A stretch of 64,000 nucleotides of DNA from Lachnospiraceae bacterium (GCA_016284315.1 JAEEOO010000028.1:1-64000); one strand, 5' to 3'. Counted from the first letter of the stretch, positions 1-7,770 are shown. A program made the numbers and translations. Notes: generated from the letters alone by a model not told the origin.

Positions 1-839
1 TGTTTCCTAAGATGTTCTTTCCCTTCATACTTAAAAGCTTCTCGCCCTGGAATCCCTTGATCTCCTTCATGTGAATAACCAAGCTTTTGAAGTGCTGCTA
101 TCACTTCCGGAAGATCTGCCCTATCCTGAATTACAACATCAATATCAATAATAGGTTTAGCTGAGAGACCCTCCACAGATGTGCTTCCAACATGTTCTAT
201 CCGTATCACAATATCTTTAAGCACAGTATTCAATTCGTCTCTGATCGCTGCGAAATCATCAGCCCATGTTTTTTCATATGAATGTACAACAACGTGTTTT
301 TTCTTAACGACCATATTGCATCTATCCCATGATTCATCTTTAAATGAAAAAGCACCTGTTACTGTTCTTCTTTCTTTAAACCCTATTTTTTCATAAAAAC
401 TTTTTGCTCTAGGATTCTGAGGAAAGACCATTAACTGCACTGCTTCAGCATCCGTTTCGTTAAATGCATGTTGAAGTATAAGATCAAACATTTCTCTGGC
501 AACACCTTTTCCCCGATAAAAAGGATCCACTATAACAAACTTTAGCATTCCCTCTCGAGTATCACAATTAAACGAATAGCAAAAAAATCCAACCGGAGTA
601 TCGTCTATCACAGCCACATATGCCAAGTCCCCATATCTTTCATAGACTCCTTTCAATGCCTCTGTAAAATCTTCTTTTTCCAGAGGATACTTAAACCTGT
701 TAGCACACCACATTGAATGGATTCTTTCGTCGGTAGCCCAATTTTTTATACTTTTAAAATCTTTGTCAGAATCAAATGCTCTTATTTCCATGTCTACAGT
801 TTTTCCTTTGTTTAAAACCGTTTTATTCTCTATGTCCAT
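1..839 (-). CDS. GNAT acetyltransferase-GrpB (UPF0157) fusion, 3' end outside window
   Basis: This open frame is missing from the ORF track because it runs off the window start. Read from 839, it gives an N-terminal GNAT domain (acetyl-CoA loop around YRGKGVAREMF, then FYEKIGF), followed by a GrpB/UPF0157 domain recognisable by IEHVGSTSVEGLSAKPIIDI, a nucleotidyltransferase-like fold. ATG at 839 has a GGGAGGA about 12 nt upstream, but that motif lies in the right end of the neighbouring IS. A second ATG at 791 gives a more usual GNAT start. The C-terminus lies outside the window. The substrate is unknown. The family calls are firm; the fused arrangement is read directly from one continuous frame. 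Confidence 0.8.
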   Translation of the reverse strand, partial: MDIENKTVLNKGKTVDMEIRAFDSDKDFKSIKNWATDERIHSMWCANRFKYPLEKEDFTEALKGVYERYGDLAYVAVIDDTPVGFFCYSFNCDTREGMLKFVIVDPFYRGKGVAREMFDLILQHAFNETDAEAVQLMVFPQNPRAKSFYEKIGFKERRTVTGAFSFKDESWDRCNMVVKKKHVVVHSYEKTWADDFAAIRDELNTVLKDIVIRIEHVGSTSVEGLSAKPIIDIDVVIQDRADLPEVIAALQKLGYSHEGDQGIPGREAFKYEGKEHLRK

Positions 840-848
840 AATGATGTT

Positions 849-1000
849 GTGACATCCTCCCCTACCTATAGAGGTAGGGGCTTCCCTAACCTCTTCAGTA
901 AGTTCAGTTCTCGTTCGATAGTCCCAACGGGCTAAGCATAAGCGAGCTAACCCCGTGTGTCCCACGGTTCTATTTTTAGGTCATGCAAATGCTATGCGCA
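849..1000 (-). ncRNA. Probable omegaRNA (reRNA) scaffold at the IS right end
   Basis: The minus strand from the 3' end of tnpB to the right end is non-coding and strongly structured. It contains CCGTGGGACACACGG, then a GGGGTTAGC/GCTTAGCCC pairing, then the terminal CCCCTACCT/AGGTAGGGG hairpin. In characterised TnpB systems the guide RNA scaffold overlaps the tnpB 3' end and the right end, and the guide is the host sequence just beyond the element. Here that would be the start of the GNAT-GrpB gene. The role follows from family knowledge; the exact ends are not determinable by eye. Confidence 0.6.
859..880. repeat. IS right-end subterminal hairpin
   Basis: A perfect 9-bp stem, CCCCTACCT and AGGTAGGGG, encloses a 4-nt loop. 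It matches the stem at the other end of the element (2523-2543) and fits the TnpA recognition hairpins of IS200/IS605 elements. Confidence 0.8.
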
Positions 1001-2016
1001 TTCCCTCATTCCTGATATTTATTGCGGCATTTACATCTCTGTCATGATGTGTGGTGCACTGTGGGCAATCCCACGCTCTGACAGCGAGATTCTTTATATC
1101 CTTGTTTACATACCCACAGCAAGAACAGGTTTGACTACTTGCAAAGAATTTGTCCACCTTTACAAGTTTTTTACCCTCTTCTTCCAGTTTGTACTTCAAA
1201 AAGGATACAAACATTCCCCAACCGTTATCTGAAACGGATTTACCGAAATTCAAAGCCTGTGACATTGCTTTCATGTCAAGGTCTTCTATACACACGCAAT
1301 CATAAGCATTGGTTATCTGTCTTGACTGTTTGTGCAGAAAGTCCTTGCGTTGATTTGCGACCTTCTCATGCAGCTTGGCGACCTTGATACGCTGTTTATC
1401 ACGGTTCTTTGAGCCTTTCTGCATAAGCGATAGTTTCCTTTGCTCTCTTTTTAACTTCTTTTCGGCTTGTCTGTAGTATCTTGGATAAGCAGGTTCGTCA
1501 CCGTTACTGTCCTTGTACAGTTCGTGCATGGAAAAATCCAATCCCAAAAAGTTATGTAGCTCTGTTTCCTGTACTTGATTTTCATACTCAAACAAAACAC
1601 TTGCATAATACTTTCCGCTTGGTGTCTGACTTATCGTTACCGATTTCAAGCTGTAACAACTTGGTATAGACCTATGCTGTTTCAATCTGACCTGTCCTGC
1701 TTTAGGCAATTTCAAATATCCATCGGATATAGCTATATTGCCATTGATACATACAGTTGAATAGCTGTTCTTGTTAAGCTTTTTAGATTTAAACTTCGGG
1801 AATCCCACTTTCGGCTGTTTGAAAAAGTTTTGAAACGCTGTATCATGATGACGAAGCGATTGCTGTAATGACACGCTGTCTACTTCCTTCAAGAATGCAT
1901 ATTCTTCTGTCAAGCCAGTGGTTATATACCAACCTGACACACCCAAAAGTCTTGGCAAACAAAACTTTCTGCTCGTCATTTGGGTAGATTCTGAATTTAT
2001 ATGCTTTGTTTGCCAC
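981..2016 (-). pseudogene. tnpB: TnpB RNA-guided nuclease, frameshifted by an internal deletion
   Basis: The N-terminal signature (VANKAYKFRIYPNDEQKVLF to YNHWLDRR) is in the frame of ORF 1843..2139, starting at GTG 2016. The rest (EYAFLKEVDSVSLQQS onward) is in the frame of ORF 981..2021. The switch near 1910 joins YNHWL directly to EEYAFLKEVDS. Intact family members have roughly 20-30 extra residues there, so an out-of-frame internal deletion is likely. The C-terminal RuvC and zinc regions remain: GLDFSMH, CVCIEDLD, a CxxC...CPQC zinc ribbon and DRDVNAAINI. The first ATG at 2021 reads the wrong frame. As it stands the gene cannot make a full TnpB; an N-terminally truncated product is possible. 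Confidence 0.85.
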
Positions 2017-2021
2017 ATCAT

Positions 2022-2435
2022 TCACTTCCTTTTTCTGTCTTTTTGTCCTTGACCTTCTACATATTTCTTTATCACTTCTATCGGCGCACCGCCTGTTGTC
2101 AGCAAGCAAAAGCTCTGACTCCAAAAATATTCTTTCCATAGTTTCTGCCTTATTTGCGGAAACTCCTTTTTCAAAAGTCTGCTGCTTGCACTCTTGTAAG
2201 CATTTATGAACTTGCTTATTTCCGTGTTCGGATGTGCCTTGAAAAGTATATGTACATGATCTTTATCGTGATTCCATTCTTCAAGAGTGATATTGTAATT
2301 CGGTGCAATATACTCAAATATCTCTTTTGCCCTATTTGAAATATTATCATTAAATACCTGTCTGCGATACTTGACCACAAGCACAAGGTGATAGTGCAGC
2401 AAGAATACTGAATGCGCATTATTATCTAATTTCAC
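2022..2435 (-). CDS. tnpA: IS200/IS605 Y1 (HUH) transposase TnpA
   Basis: This 137-aa protein has the usual TnpA length. It carries the HUH motif (DKDHVHILF, residues about 57-65) and the nucleophilic tyrosine in IEVIKKYVEGQ near the C-terminus. It begins MKLDNNAHSVFLLHYHLVLVVKYRR, typical of the family. It would cut and join single-stranded element ends at the subterminal hairpins. The TGA stop nearly touches the tnpB start, so the pair was co-transcribed. No lesion is visible. Confidence 0.95.
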   Translation of the reverse strand: MKLDNNAHSVFLLHYHLVLVVKYRRQVFNDNISNRAKEIFEYIAPNYNITLEEWNHDKDHVHILFKAHPNTEISKFINAYKSASSRLLKKEFPQIRQKLWKEYFWSQSFCLLTTGGAPIEVIKKYVEGQGQKDRKRK

Positions 2436-2522
2436 AGTGTTTCAGCCTTTCTGTATTATTCGACTGAATATATTATACCATGAAAAGAACGGAAAGTCAA
2501 GTGAGTAAGGAACGCAATTCAT

Positions 2523-2543
2523 CTCCTACCTAAGAGGTGGGAG
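2523..2543. repeat. IS left-end subterminal hairpin
   Basis: CTCCTACCT and AGGTGGGAG form a 9-bp stem with one G-T wobble and a 3-nt loop, about 90 bp upstream of tnpA. It is related to the right-end hairpin and is probably the TnpA binding site. Confidence 0.75.
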
Positions 2544-2576
2544 TCTTCTTGCTGGAAGAGGATAAATATATTCGTA

Positions 2577-3026
2577 TTATCCAAGGCTTCTCTCCATCTT
2601 CACATGAGGAATCCCATCTTCCATAAATGGCTCTGATACCACTTCAAAGCCTTCTTTCGCATAATAGCCTATGGCATATTCCTGGGCCTCCAGGTATATC
2701 TTCTTAGCCTTTAGCTGCTCAGTAGCTACCCTTACGCCTTCATGAAGGATCCTTCCTCCGATGCCTTTACCATGTTCCAAGGTAACAACTCTTCCTATCT
2801 GAGCTATTCCGGATGCTTCATCATGATCTTTCCAGAATACCCTGAGGCACCCTGCAACTCTCCCGGAATCATTGTAGCAAAAGACATGTATTGCATCCTG
2901 ATCCTTATCATCCATATCCTGATAAATGCATTCCTGCTCTGTGACAAATATCTCAAATCTTGTCTTTAATATCTCGTAAAGCTCTGTAGTACTGAGCTCA
3001 TTAAAATGTTTAACTATCAAATCCAT
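2577..3026 (-). CDS. ElaA-like GNAT N-acetyltransferase
   Basis: This 149-aa protein belongs to the ElaA branch of GNAT acetyltransferases. The N-terminal TELYEILKTRFEIFVTEQ, followed by YQDMDDKD, is the ElaA signature. The acetyl-CoA loop is QIGRVVTLEHGKGIGGRIL, and the C-terminus has YAKEGFEVVSEPFMEDGIPHVKM. The acceptor is unknown. The start at 3026 fits the family N-terminus, but the nearest strong SD (AAGGAGAT) lies about 16 nt away. That SD instead suits a 9-codon ORF (ATGAAGATACTGGATGG...) overlapping this start. The gene follows the ankyrin-GH43 gene by 72 bp and probably shares its transcript; the IS lies just downstream. Confidence 0.85.
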   Translation of the reverse strand: MDLIVKHFNELSTTELYEILKTRFEIFVTEQECIYQDMDDKDQDAIHVFCYNDSGRVAGCLRVFWKDHDEASGIAQIGRVVTLEHGKGIGGRILHEGVRVATEQLKAKKIYLEAQEYAIGYYAKEGFEVVSEPFMEDGIPHVKMERSLG

Positions 3027-3098
3027 CCAGTATCTTCATTATCTCCTTGTTTCTTTCAAGCATGTTATAAATGCCATCCTCTGACAACACGCCTCTTC

Positions 3099-4979
3099 TC
3101 AGTTTTCATAAAACACAGCCGTCAAATCCCCCTCACCGGAATATGCATACATGCCCATCATGGCACCGGTAAAACGCTTGCCTTTCTTTAGCCCTTCATC
3201 GCATAAGTAATAGACATTATCTAATACTCCAAACACAGTATTACCATCGTCTGCATCCATATAACTATATGACAGTCTACGCACCAGATAACTTGTATTC
3301 ATGATCAGCTTTATTTTCTTCGCTCCCGAGTGAACCGGCTCATTGGAAATCAATAAATCATCATTATCCCCCACATGCTCATTGGAGTATAAGTACATTT
3401 TTCCATTACGGCAGATTATTCCGAACTCAAAGAAAGTATTCTCATCATAATAGCCGGTGATGCCGGCAGTCTGCCCCTCATTCATTTCAGGAATCTCCAG
3501 TATGGCTGAATATTCAAAATCAAAAGAAGTTTGTCTTCTGAGAACTATGTTCCGGCTGTCAACACTTGAAAGTGGCGCCTTACTTCCCTTAATCTCAAAA
3601 CGACCTGCGTAAGGGTCGTACTTCACATCTCCATCTGCAAATGGGCGGGGAGTCATATAATCCATCGGAAGTCCACAGGGTGAGATTCCCGGTTCCCTGG
3701 CAGAAACACTATCAGCAAATGGCTTTACCTGCATGGCTGACGGACCCTTGAGGTTATTTACAATCGGCCATCCGTCCGGTGTCCATGTTACAGGATCGAG
3801 TGCTGTCTCTCTTCCTAAAAGACTGTACCCATCTCCTATCATCCGTCCACACAGATACACCATATACCAGCGCCCATCCTGAGTTTCTACCAGATCTCCG
3901 TGTCCACATCGCTGGATCGCTGCATCAGGATCATCCTGCCTCATTATTGGATTGTAGGGACAGGTTTCATAGTTGCCAAAAAGCTCTTTTGACCTGGAAA
4001 CAGTTACCCTGTGGCCGGGACCGGTTCCACCCTCTGCTTCAAGAAGATAATAGTAGCCGTCCTTTTTATACAGATGTGGGCCTTCAGGTGCTCTCTTATG
4101 GTCTCCATAAAACAATAGTCTTGCTTCAGAAATCTGTTTTGATCCGGACTCATCCAGTTCAATTATCCTGGCGCCCCTGTTAAGGAGCATATATCTTTTC
4201 CCATCGTCGTCATTAAAGATACTGGGATCAATTCCATCTTCATCTATAAATACCGGCTCTGTGTATGGACCTTCAGGTTTTTCAGAAGAAACAACAATCT
4301 GTCTTCTGTAGGTTGGTGGTACATCGTTGAGCCTATATGTCGCTGTTATATAGTATCGCCCCTTGTAAAAAGAGATATCGGGAGCCCAGTAGCCTCTTCC
4401 GCCTTCGAGTTCGTCAAGATGCGCCCAATCAGGATTGGTTATAGCATGACCTATGATCTCCCAGTGGATCAGATCCCTGGAATGGGAAATTGGGATGCAG
4501 GGAAAAAAGATAAAGGAAGAATTCACCATGTAGTAATCATCTCCCACCCTGCAAATTGATGGATCAGGAAAAAATCCTGTCCTTATGGGATTACGATAGA
4601 AGTCCTCGTATTTATGGTCATATCTTTCGCACAGGTAATCCTCAATCGCAGGATATTTGTCATGTACCAGATCCCAAGGTGTCACAAGGTGCTTATCTCC
4701 ACAAACTGGATCCATTCCACATTTTTCTACGAGATACCTGAACACTTCCAGATTCCCGGATTCAGCTCCATAGTGCAGTACATTCCTGTGGTCATCATCA
4801 TATTCGTTAAGACTGATCCTGGAATACTCCACAAGAAACCTCAGTATTTCCAGGTTGCCCTTTTGAGCAGCACAAAAAAGCGCTTCTTTACTCACAAGAG
4901 AAGGTTCCTGTATTAACGCGCTCTTAACTGTATCTATATTATTGTCTTTAATATCTGTAATTAGTCTGGTAGCGTCCAT
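3099..4979 (-). CDS. Ankyrin-repeat/GH43 glycoside hydrolase fusion, predicted cytoplasmic
   Basis: This 626-aa protein has three parts. Residues about 1-125 are ankyrin-like repeats (EALFCAAQKGNLEILRFLVE; NVLHYGAESGNLEVFRYLVE). Residues about 130-440 are a GH43 five-blade propeller. The remainder is a beta-sandwich of the kind attached to many GH43 beta-xylosidases. The GH43 catalytic triad is visible: Asp139 (FFPDPS), Asp251 (GIDPSIF) and Glu299 (APEGPHLY). No signal peptide is present, so it should act inside the cell on imported oligosaccharides, probably xylo- or arabino-oligomers. Substrate is not deducible. The repeat domain may mediate partner binding. The start has AGGGA 6 nt upstream and overlaps a short leader ORF. 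Confidence 0.9.
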   Translation of the reverse strand: MDATRLITDIKDNNIDTVKSALIQEPSLVSKEALFCAAQKGNLEILRFLVEYSRISLNEYDDDHRNVLHYGAESGNLEVFRYLVEKCGMDPVCGDKHLVTPWDLVHDKYPAIEDYLCERYDHKYEDFYRNPIRTGFFPDPSICRVGDDYYMVNSSFIFFPCIPISHSRDLIHWEIIGHAITNPDWAHLDELEGGRGYWAPDISFYKGRYYITATYRLNDVPPTYRRQIVVSSEKPEGPYTEPVFIDEDGIDPSIFNDDDGKRYMLLNRGARIIELDESGSKQISEARLLFYGDHKRAPEGPHLYKKDGYYYLLEAEGGTGPGHRVTVSRSKELFGNYETCPYNPIMRQDDPDAAIQRCGHGDLVETQDGRWYMVYLCGRMIGDGYSLLGRETALDPVTWTPDGWPIVNNLKGPSAMQVKPFADSVSAREPGISPCGLPMDYMTPRPFADGDVKYDPYAGRFEIKGSKAPLSSVDSRNIVLRRQTSFDFEYSAILEIPEMNEGQTAGITGYYDENTFFEFGIICRNGKMYLYSNEHVGDNDDLLISNEPVHSGAKKIKLIMNTSYLVRRLSYSYMDADDGNTVFGVLDNVYYLCDEGLKKGKRFTGAMMGMYAYSGEGDLTAVFYEN

Positions 4980-5017
4980 ATAGATTCCCTGATCTCATCT
5001 AAATCTTCTTCCTTCAT
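4961..5017 (-). CDS. Possible 18-aa leader ORF overlapping the ankyrin-GH43 start
   Basis: An ATG at 5017 sits 6 nt after a strong AGGAGG and reads 18 codons (MKEEDLDEIRESIWTLPD) to a TAA at 4961-4963, overlapping the hydrolase start by 19 nt in another frame. The hydrolase frame has an in-frame stop upstream, so the peptide is not a missed N-terminus without a frameshift. It may couple translation to the hydrolase or be a remnant. It is too short for homology calls. Confidence 0.4.
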   Translation of the reverse strand: MKEEDLDEIRESIWTLPD

Positions 5018-5310
5018 GCTATACCTCCTGCTGTTCAATGTACCCCACGAAACAGCTTTATTTTATCATATATCTAGTCTCTTTGATACCGAGAACTGAT
5101 GCTTAGCCAGCTGATAAAATTCAGAAGGCCAGCGGAGACTATTACTATAACCGTTGGATATTCCAAAAAAGCCTTCTATATCTTCATAGGCAGCGGATTT
5201 TTGATATATTAATTATCCCGCTGTCAAAATCAGGTTAAAATTTGGTCCGCATCAGCGGAATTTATGATTCCGTTTTATTCGCTGTCGATGTTAGAAAAAA
5301 ATGAGTATAA

Positions 5311-5370
5311 GTCCCCCGGGGACGGAGGTGAGGGGACATTTTTGGCCCCTTAACCCCGTCCCCGGGGGAC
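5311..5370. repeat. GC-rich nested inverted repeat, GTCCCC/GGGGAC type
   Basis: Perfect 15-bp arms, GTCCCCCGGGGACGG and CCGTCCCCGGGGGAC, flank a centre that can itself pair (AGGGG/CCCCT). Each arm is also nearly self-palindromic. Similar short GGGACA/TGTCCC palindromes occur at 7723-7741 and 24414-24432, suggesting a dispersed repeat. Confidence 0.75.
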
Positions 5371-5396
5371 AAAATATGTGTACCAACAAAATGCAG

Positions 5397-5432
5397 AAAA
5401 CCGGCATATTCTCTACGGAAAATGCCGGTTTT
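5397..5432 (-). terminator. Terminator after lysS
   Basis: An 11-bp stem (AAAACCGGCAT/ATGCCGGTTTT) about 60 bp past the lysS stop. The T-rich side of the stem on the minus strand suits intrinsic termination, and the symmetrical A/T arms could work on either strand. Confidence 0.7.
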
Positions 5433-5493
5433 GTATGTCTTGTACTGTTGTTTTTTACAACAAAAAGTGCCTGAAAGCCTTGATTTTACTGGC

Positions 5494-7101
5494 TTACAGC
5501 TGCCTTAGTGTCGGGAAGAGCAAAACGTCTCTTATGCTTGCAGAATCGGTAAGGAGCATTGTGAGACGGTCGATGCCGTAGCCGATGCCGCCTGTGGGAG
5601 GCATACCGATCTCGAGAGCATTGAGGAAGTCCTCGTCAGTGTGCTCTGCCTCTTCGTCGCCTGCTGCCGCATTAGCATCCTGAGCTGCAAAACGCTCTCT
5701 CTGGTCGATGGGATCGTTAAGCTCTGAGTACGCATTGCACATCTCCCATCCGTTGATAAAGAGCTCGAATCTCTCTACCTTTGAAGGATCGCTGGGCTTC
5801 TTCTTGGTAAGAGGAGAGATGTCGATGGGGTGGTCCATGATGAAGGTAGGCTGGATAAGCTTCTCTTCACAGAACTCTTCGAAGAAGAGGTTAAGGATAT
5901 CACCCTTCTTGTGACGCTCTTCAAATTCAACGCCCTTTTCTTTTGCAAGAGCCTTAGCTTCTGCGTCATCCTTAACTGTATCAAAATCAACGCCTGCGTA
6001 CTTCTTAACAGCGTCGGTCATTGTAAGTCTTTCAAAAGGCTTTCCGAGGTCGATCTCGGTTCCCTGGTAGTTGATGGTGGTTGTACCGCAAACTTCCTGA
6101 GCAAGATACTTAAACATGCTCTCGGTAAGCTCCATCATACCGTTGTAATCGGTGTAAGCCTGGTAAAGCTCCATGAGGGTGAACTCAGGATTGTGTCTGG
6201 TATCGATACCTTCGTTTCTGTAAACACGGCCTATCTCGAATACTCTCTCAAGTCCGCCGACGATAAGTCTCTTAAGATAGAGCTCAAGGGAAATACGAAG
6301 CTTTACATCCTCATCAAGTGAATTGTAGTGAGTCTCGAAAGGTCTTGCAGCTGCTCCGCCTGCGTTGTGAACGAGGGTGGGAGTCTCAACTTCCATAAAG
6401 TCTCTGCCTGCCAAGAAGTTTCTGATCTCGCGGATGATCTTTGATCTCTTAACGAAAACTTCCTTGCTTTCGGGATTCATGATAAGGTCAACGTATCTCT
6501 GACGATATCTTGTATCGGTATCGGTAAGTCCGTGGAACTTCTCGGGAAGGATCTGTAAGCTCTTTGAGAGAAGTGTTATCTCATGAGCATGTACTGAGAT
6601 CTCGCCTGTCATGGTTCTGAAAGCGTATCCCTTGATTCCGTAGATATCACCAATGTCACTCTTCTTGAAATCAGCGTAAGCTTCTTCCCCAACGCCGTCC
6701 TTTGAAACATATGCCTGTACATCGCCCTTAAGGTCTCTGATGTTGCAGAATGATGCTTTACCCATAACGCGCTTAAACATCATACGTCCTGCGATGCTGA
6801 CCTCGATGGGATGTGCATCCATAATGGCTCTGCGTTCGTTGTATGCGTTCTTCTTTGCTTCACGAGCCTCGGCCTCTTCCATTCCGGTAGTGTCGGGATC
6901 CGACCAGTCGCCAAGAAGTTCTTTCTCAAGCTTTTCGTACTCTGCTTTAACCTCATCGGTGTGATAAGTCTGGTCGTATTTGGTTATAACAAAAGGATCC
7001 TTTCCGGCCTCCTGCAAGCTTGCGAGCTTCTCGCGTCTAACCTTCAGAAGCTGGTTTAAATCCTGGGGCTGCTGATTGTTCTGATTATTCTGGTCTGCCA
7101 C
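5494..7101 (-). CDS. lysS: Lysyl-tRNA synthetase, class II
   Basis: This 535-aa enzyme charges tRNA-Lys. It has an N-terminal OB-fold anticodon domain (about residues 95-190) and a class II catalytic core with motif 2 around FEIGRVYRNEGIDTRHNPEF and motif 3 GMPPTGGIGYGIDRLTM. It is slightly longer than the bacterial norm owing to a Gln/Asn-rich N-terminus and an acidic insert around residues 60-95. The start is GTG at 7101 after GAGG. It lies 26 bp after greA and shares its promoter; no T-box leader is visible. Identification is certain. Confidence 0.98.
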   Translation of the reverse strand: MADQNNQNNQQPQDLNQLLKVRREKLASLQEAGKDPFVITKYDQTYHTDEVKAEYEKLEKELLGDWSDPDTTGMEEAEAREAKKNAYNERRAIMDAHPIEVSIAGRMMFKRVMGKASFCNIRDLKGDVQAYVSKDGVGEEAYADFKKSDIGDIYGIKGYAFRTMTGEISVHAHEITLLSKSLQILPEKFHGLTDTDTRYRQRYVDLIMNPESKEVFVKRSKIIREIRNFLAGRDFMEVETPTLVHNAGGAAARPFETHYNSLDEDVKLRISLELYLKRLIVGGLERVFEIGRVYRNEGIDTRHNPEFTLMELYQAYTDYNGMMELTESMFKYLAQEVCGTTTINYQGTEIDLGKPFERLTMTDAVKKYAGVDFDTVKDDAEAKALAKEKGVEFEERHKKGDILNLFFEEFCEEKLIQPTFIMDHPIDISPLTKKKPSDPSKVERFELFINGWEMCNAYSELNDPIDQRERFAAQDANAAAGDEEAEHTDEDFLNALEIGMPPTGGIGYGIDRLTMLLTDSASIRDVLLFPTLRQL

Positions 7102-7127
7102 TTTAATACCTCTATTATTATTAAATC

Positions 7128-7610
7128 TTACTGTGCGCTTCTCTCGATACCAAGGATCTTGTAGCTTGCAACGCCAACGGGAGTCTCAACGTCAACTGCG
7201 TCGCCTACCTTGTGTCCGATGAGTGCCTTACCAACAGGGCTCTCGTTAGAGATCTTGCCCTCAAGGCTGTTTGCCTCGGTTGATCCGACGATCTTGTAGA
7301 TAAGCTCCTCTGAATATTCAAGGTCGAGAAGTTTTACTTTACATCCGACATTGATCTTGTCGAGATCTACCTCATCCTCGACTACAACTTCTGCATTCTT
7401 AAGGATCTTCTCAAGTTCCTCGATACGAGCTTCGATGTCGCGCTGCTCGTCTTTTGCAGCATCATATTCAGCATTCTCTGAAAGGTCTCCCTGTTCACGA
7501 GCTTCCTTGATCTTCTGTGCTACTTCCTGACGTCTTACAACTTTAAGGTTGTGAAGCTCCTCTTCGTATTTGGTGAGTCCTTCGTAAGTAAGAATATTTT
7601 TCTTTTCCAT
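7128..7610 (-). CDS. greA: Transcription elongation factor GreA
   Basis: This 160-aa protein stimulates transcript cleavage by backtracked RNA polymerase. It shows the N-terminal coiled-coil with the acidic tip (REQGDLSENAEYDAAKDEQ) and the C-terminal FKBP-like domain (SPVGKALIGHKVGDAVDVETP). It is full length. The gene is first in a greA-lysS operon, with a consensus sigmaA promoter 60-90 bp upstream. The SD (AAGGGG) is rather distant from the ATG. Confidence 0.97.
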   Translation of the reverse strand: MEKKNILTYEGLTKYEEELHNLKVVRRQEVAQKIKEAREQGDLSENAEYDAAKDEQRDIEARIEELEKILKNAEVVVEDEVDLDKINVGCKVKLLDLEYSEELIYKIVGSTEANSLEGKISNESPVGKALIGHKVGDAVDVETPVGVASYKILGIERSAQ

Positions 7611-7667
7611 GATTTTTTTAAACCCCTTCCTGTTAAGAGAATTTAAGTTTGCCTAACGTGCCACAAT

Positions 7668-7696
7668 ATTTTACTTTCATTTGACATATATGTCAA
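7668..7696 (-). promoter_or_regulatory. SigmaA promoter of greA-lysS
   Basis: On the minus strand, TTGACA (7696-7691) and TAAAAT (7673-7668) are separated by exactly 17 bp, about 60 bp upstream of greA. This is a near-consensus housekeeping promoter. Confidence 0.85.
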
Positions 7697-7722
7697 TAGT
7701 TTCGCGGTTTTCTGTAGGGTGG

Positions 7723-7741
7723 TTTGTCCGCCGGGGACAAA
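7723..7741. repeat. Short GGGACAAA palindrome
   Basis: TTTGTCC and GGGACAAA pair across a 4-nt loop between the greA promoter and the csrA terminator. It resembles the larger GTCCCC/GGGGAC repeat at 5311. Confidence 0.5.
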
Positions 7742-7770
7742 AAAATACGCCGCTTTTTAAAACGGCGTAT
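7738..7770 (-). terminator. Terminator of the flagellar operon after csrA
   Basis: ATACGCCG and CGGCGTAT form an 8-bp stem followed by seven U on the minus-strand transcript, starting 19 bp after the csrA stop. Confidence 0.9.

Larger units (their letters stand above)
849..2561 (-). mobile_element. IS200/IS605-family insertion sequence (tnpA + damaged tnpB)
   Basis: The element has a Y1 transposase gene followed by tnpB on the minus strand, flanked by subterminal hairpins at both ends (859-880 and 2523-2543) that share the CCTACCT/AGGTRGGG stem, as expected for IS605 ends. Boundaries are approximate, because these elements make no target duplications. On the minus strand the left end probably follows ATTTAT near 2561 and the right end falls near GTCAC at about 849. 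It lies between an ElaA-like gene and the GNAT-GrpB gene, in the same orientation. tnpA looks functional and tnpB is broken, so it may be mobile but without TnpB nuclease activity. Confidence 0.85.
5018..5493. other. Intergenic region between lysS and the ankyrin-GH43 gene
   Basis: This 476-bp stretch has no convincing gene. It holds, from low to high coordinates, the AGGAGG of the leader ORF, an AT-rich tract (TGATAAAAT near 5060, minus strand) that could be a -10 region, a GC-rich inverted repeat (5311-5370) and the lysS terminator (5397-5432). Confidence 0.6.

Noticed and set aside
1843-2139. ORF 1843..2139 as a separate gene
   Set aside because: It is the shifted frame holding the TnpB N-terminus, so it belongs to the pseudogene.
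7102-7127. T-box or riboswitch before lysS or metG
   Set aside because: The upstream gaps are 26 and 36 bp, too short, and no T-box core was seen.
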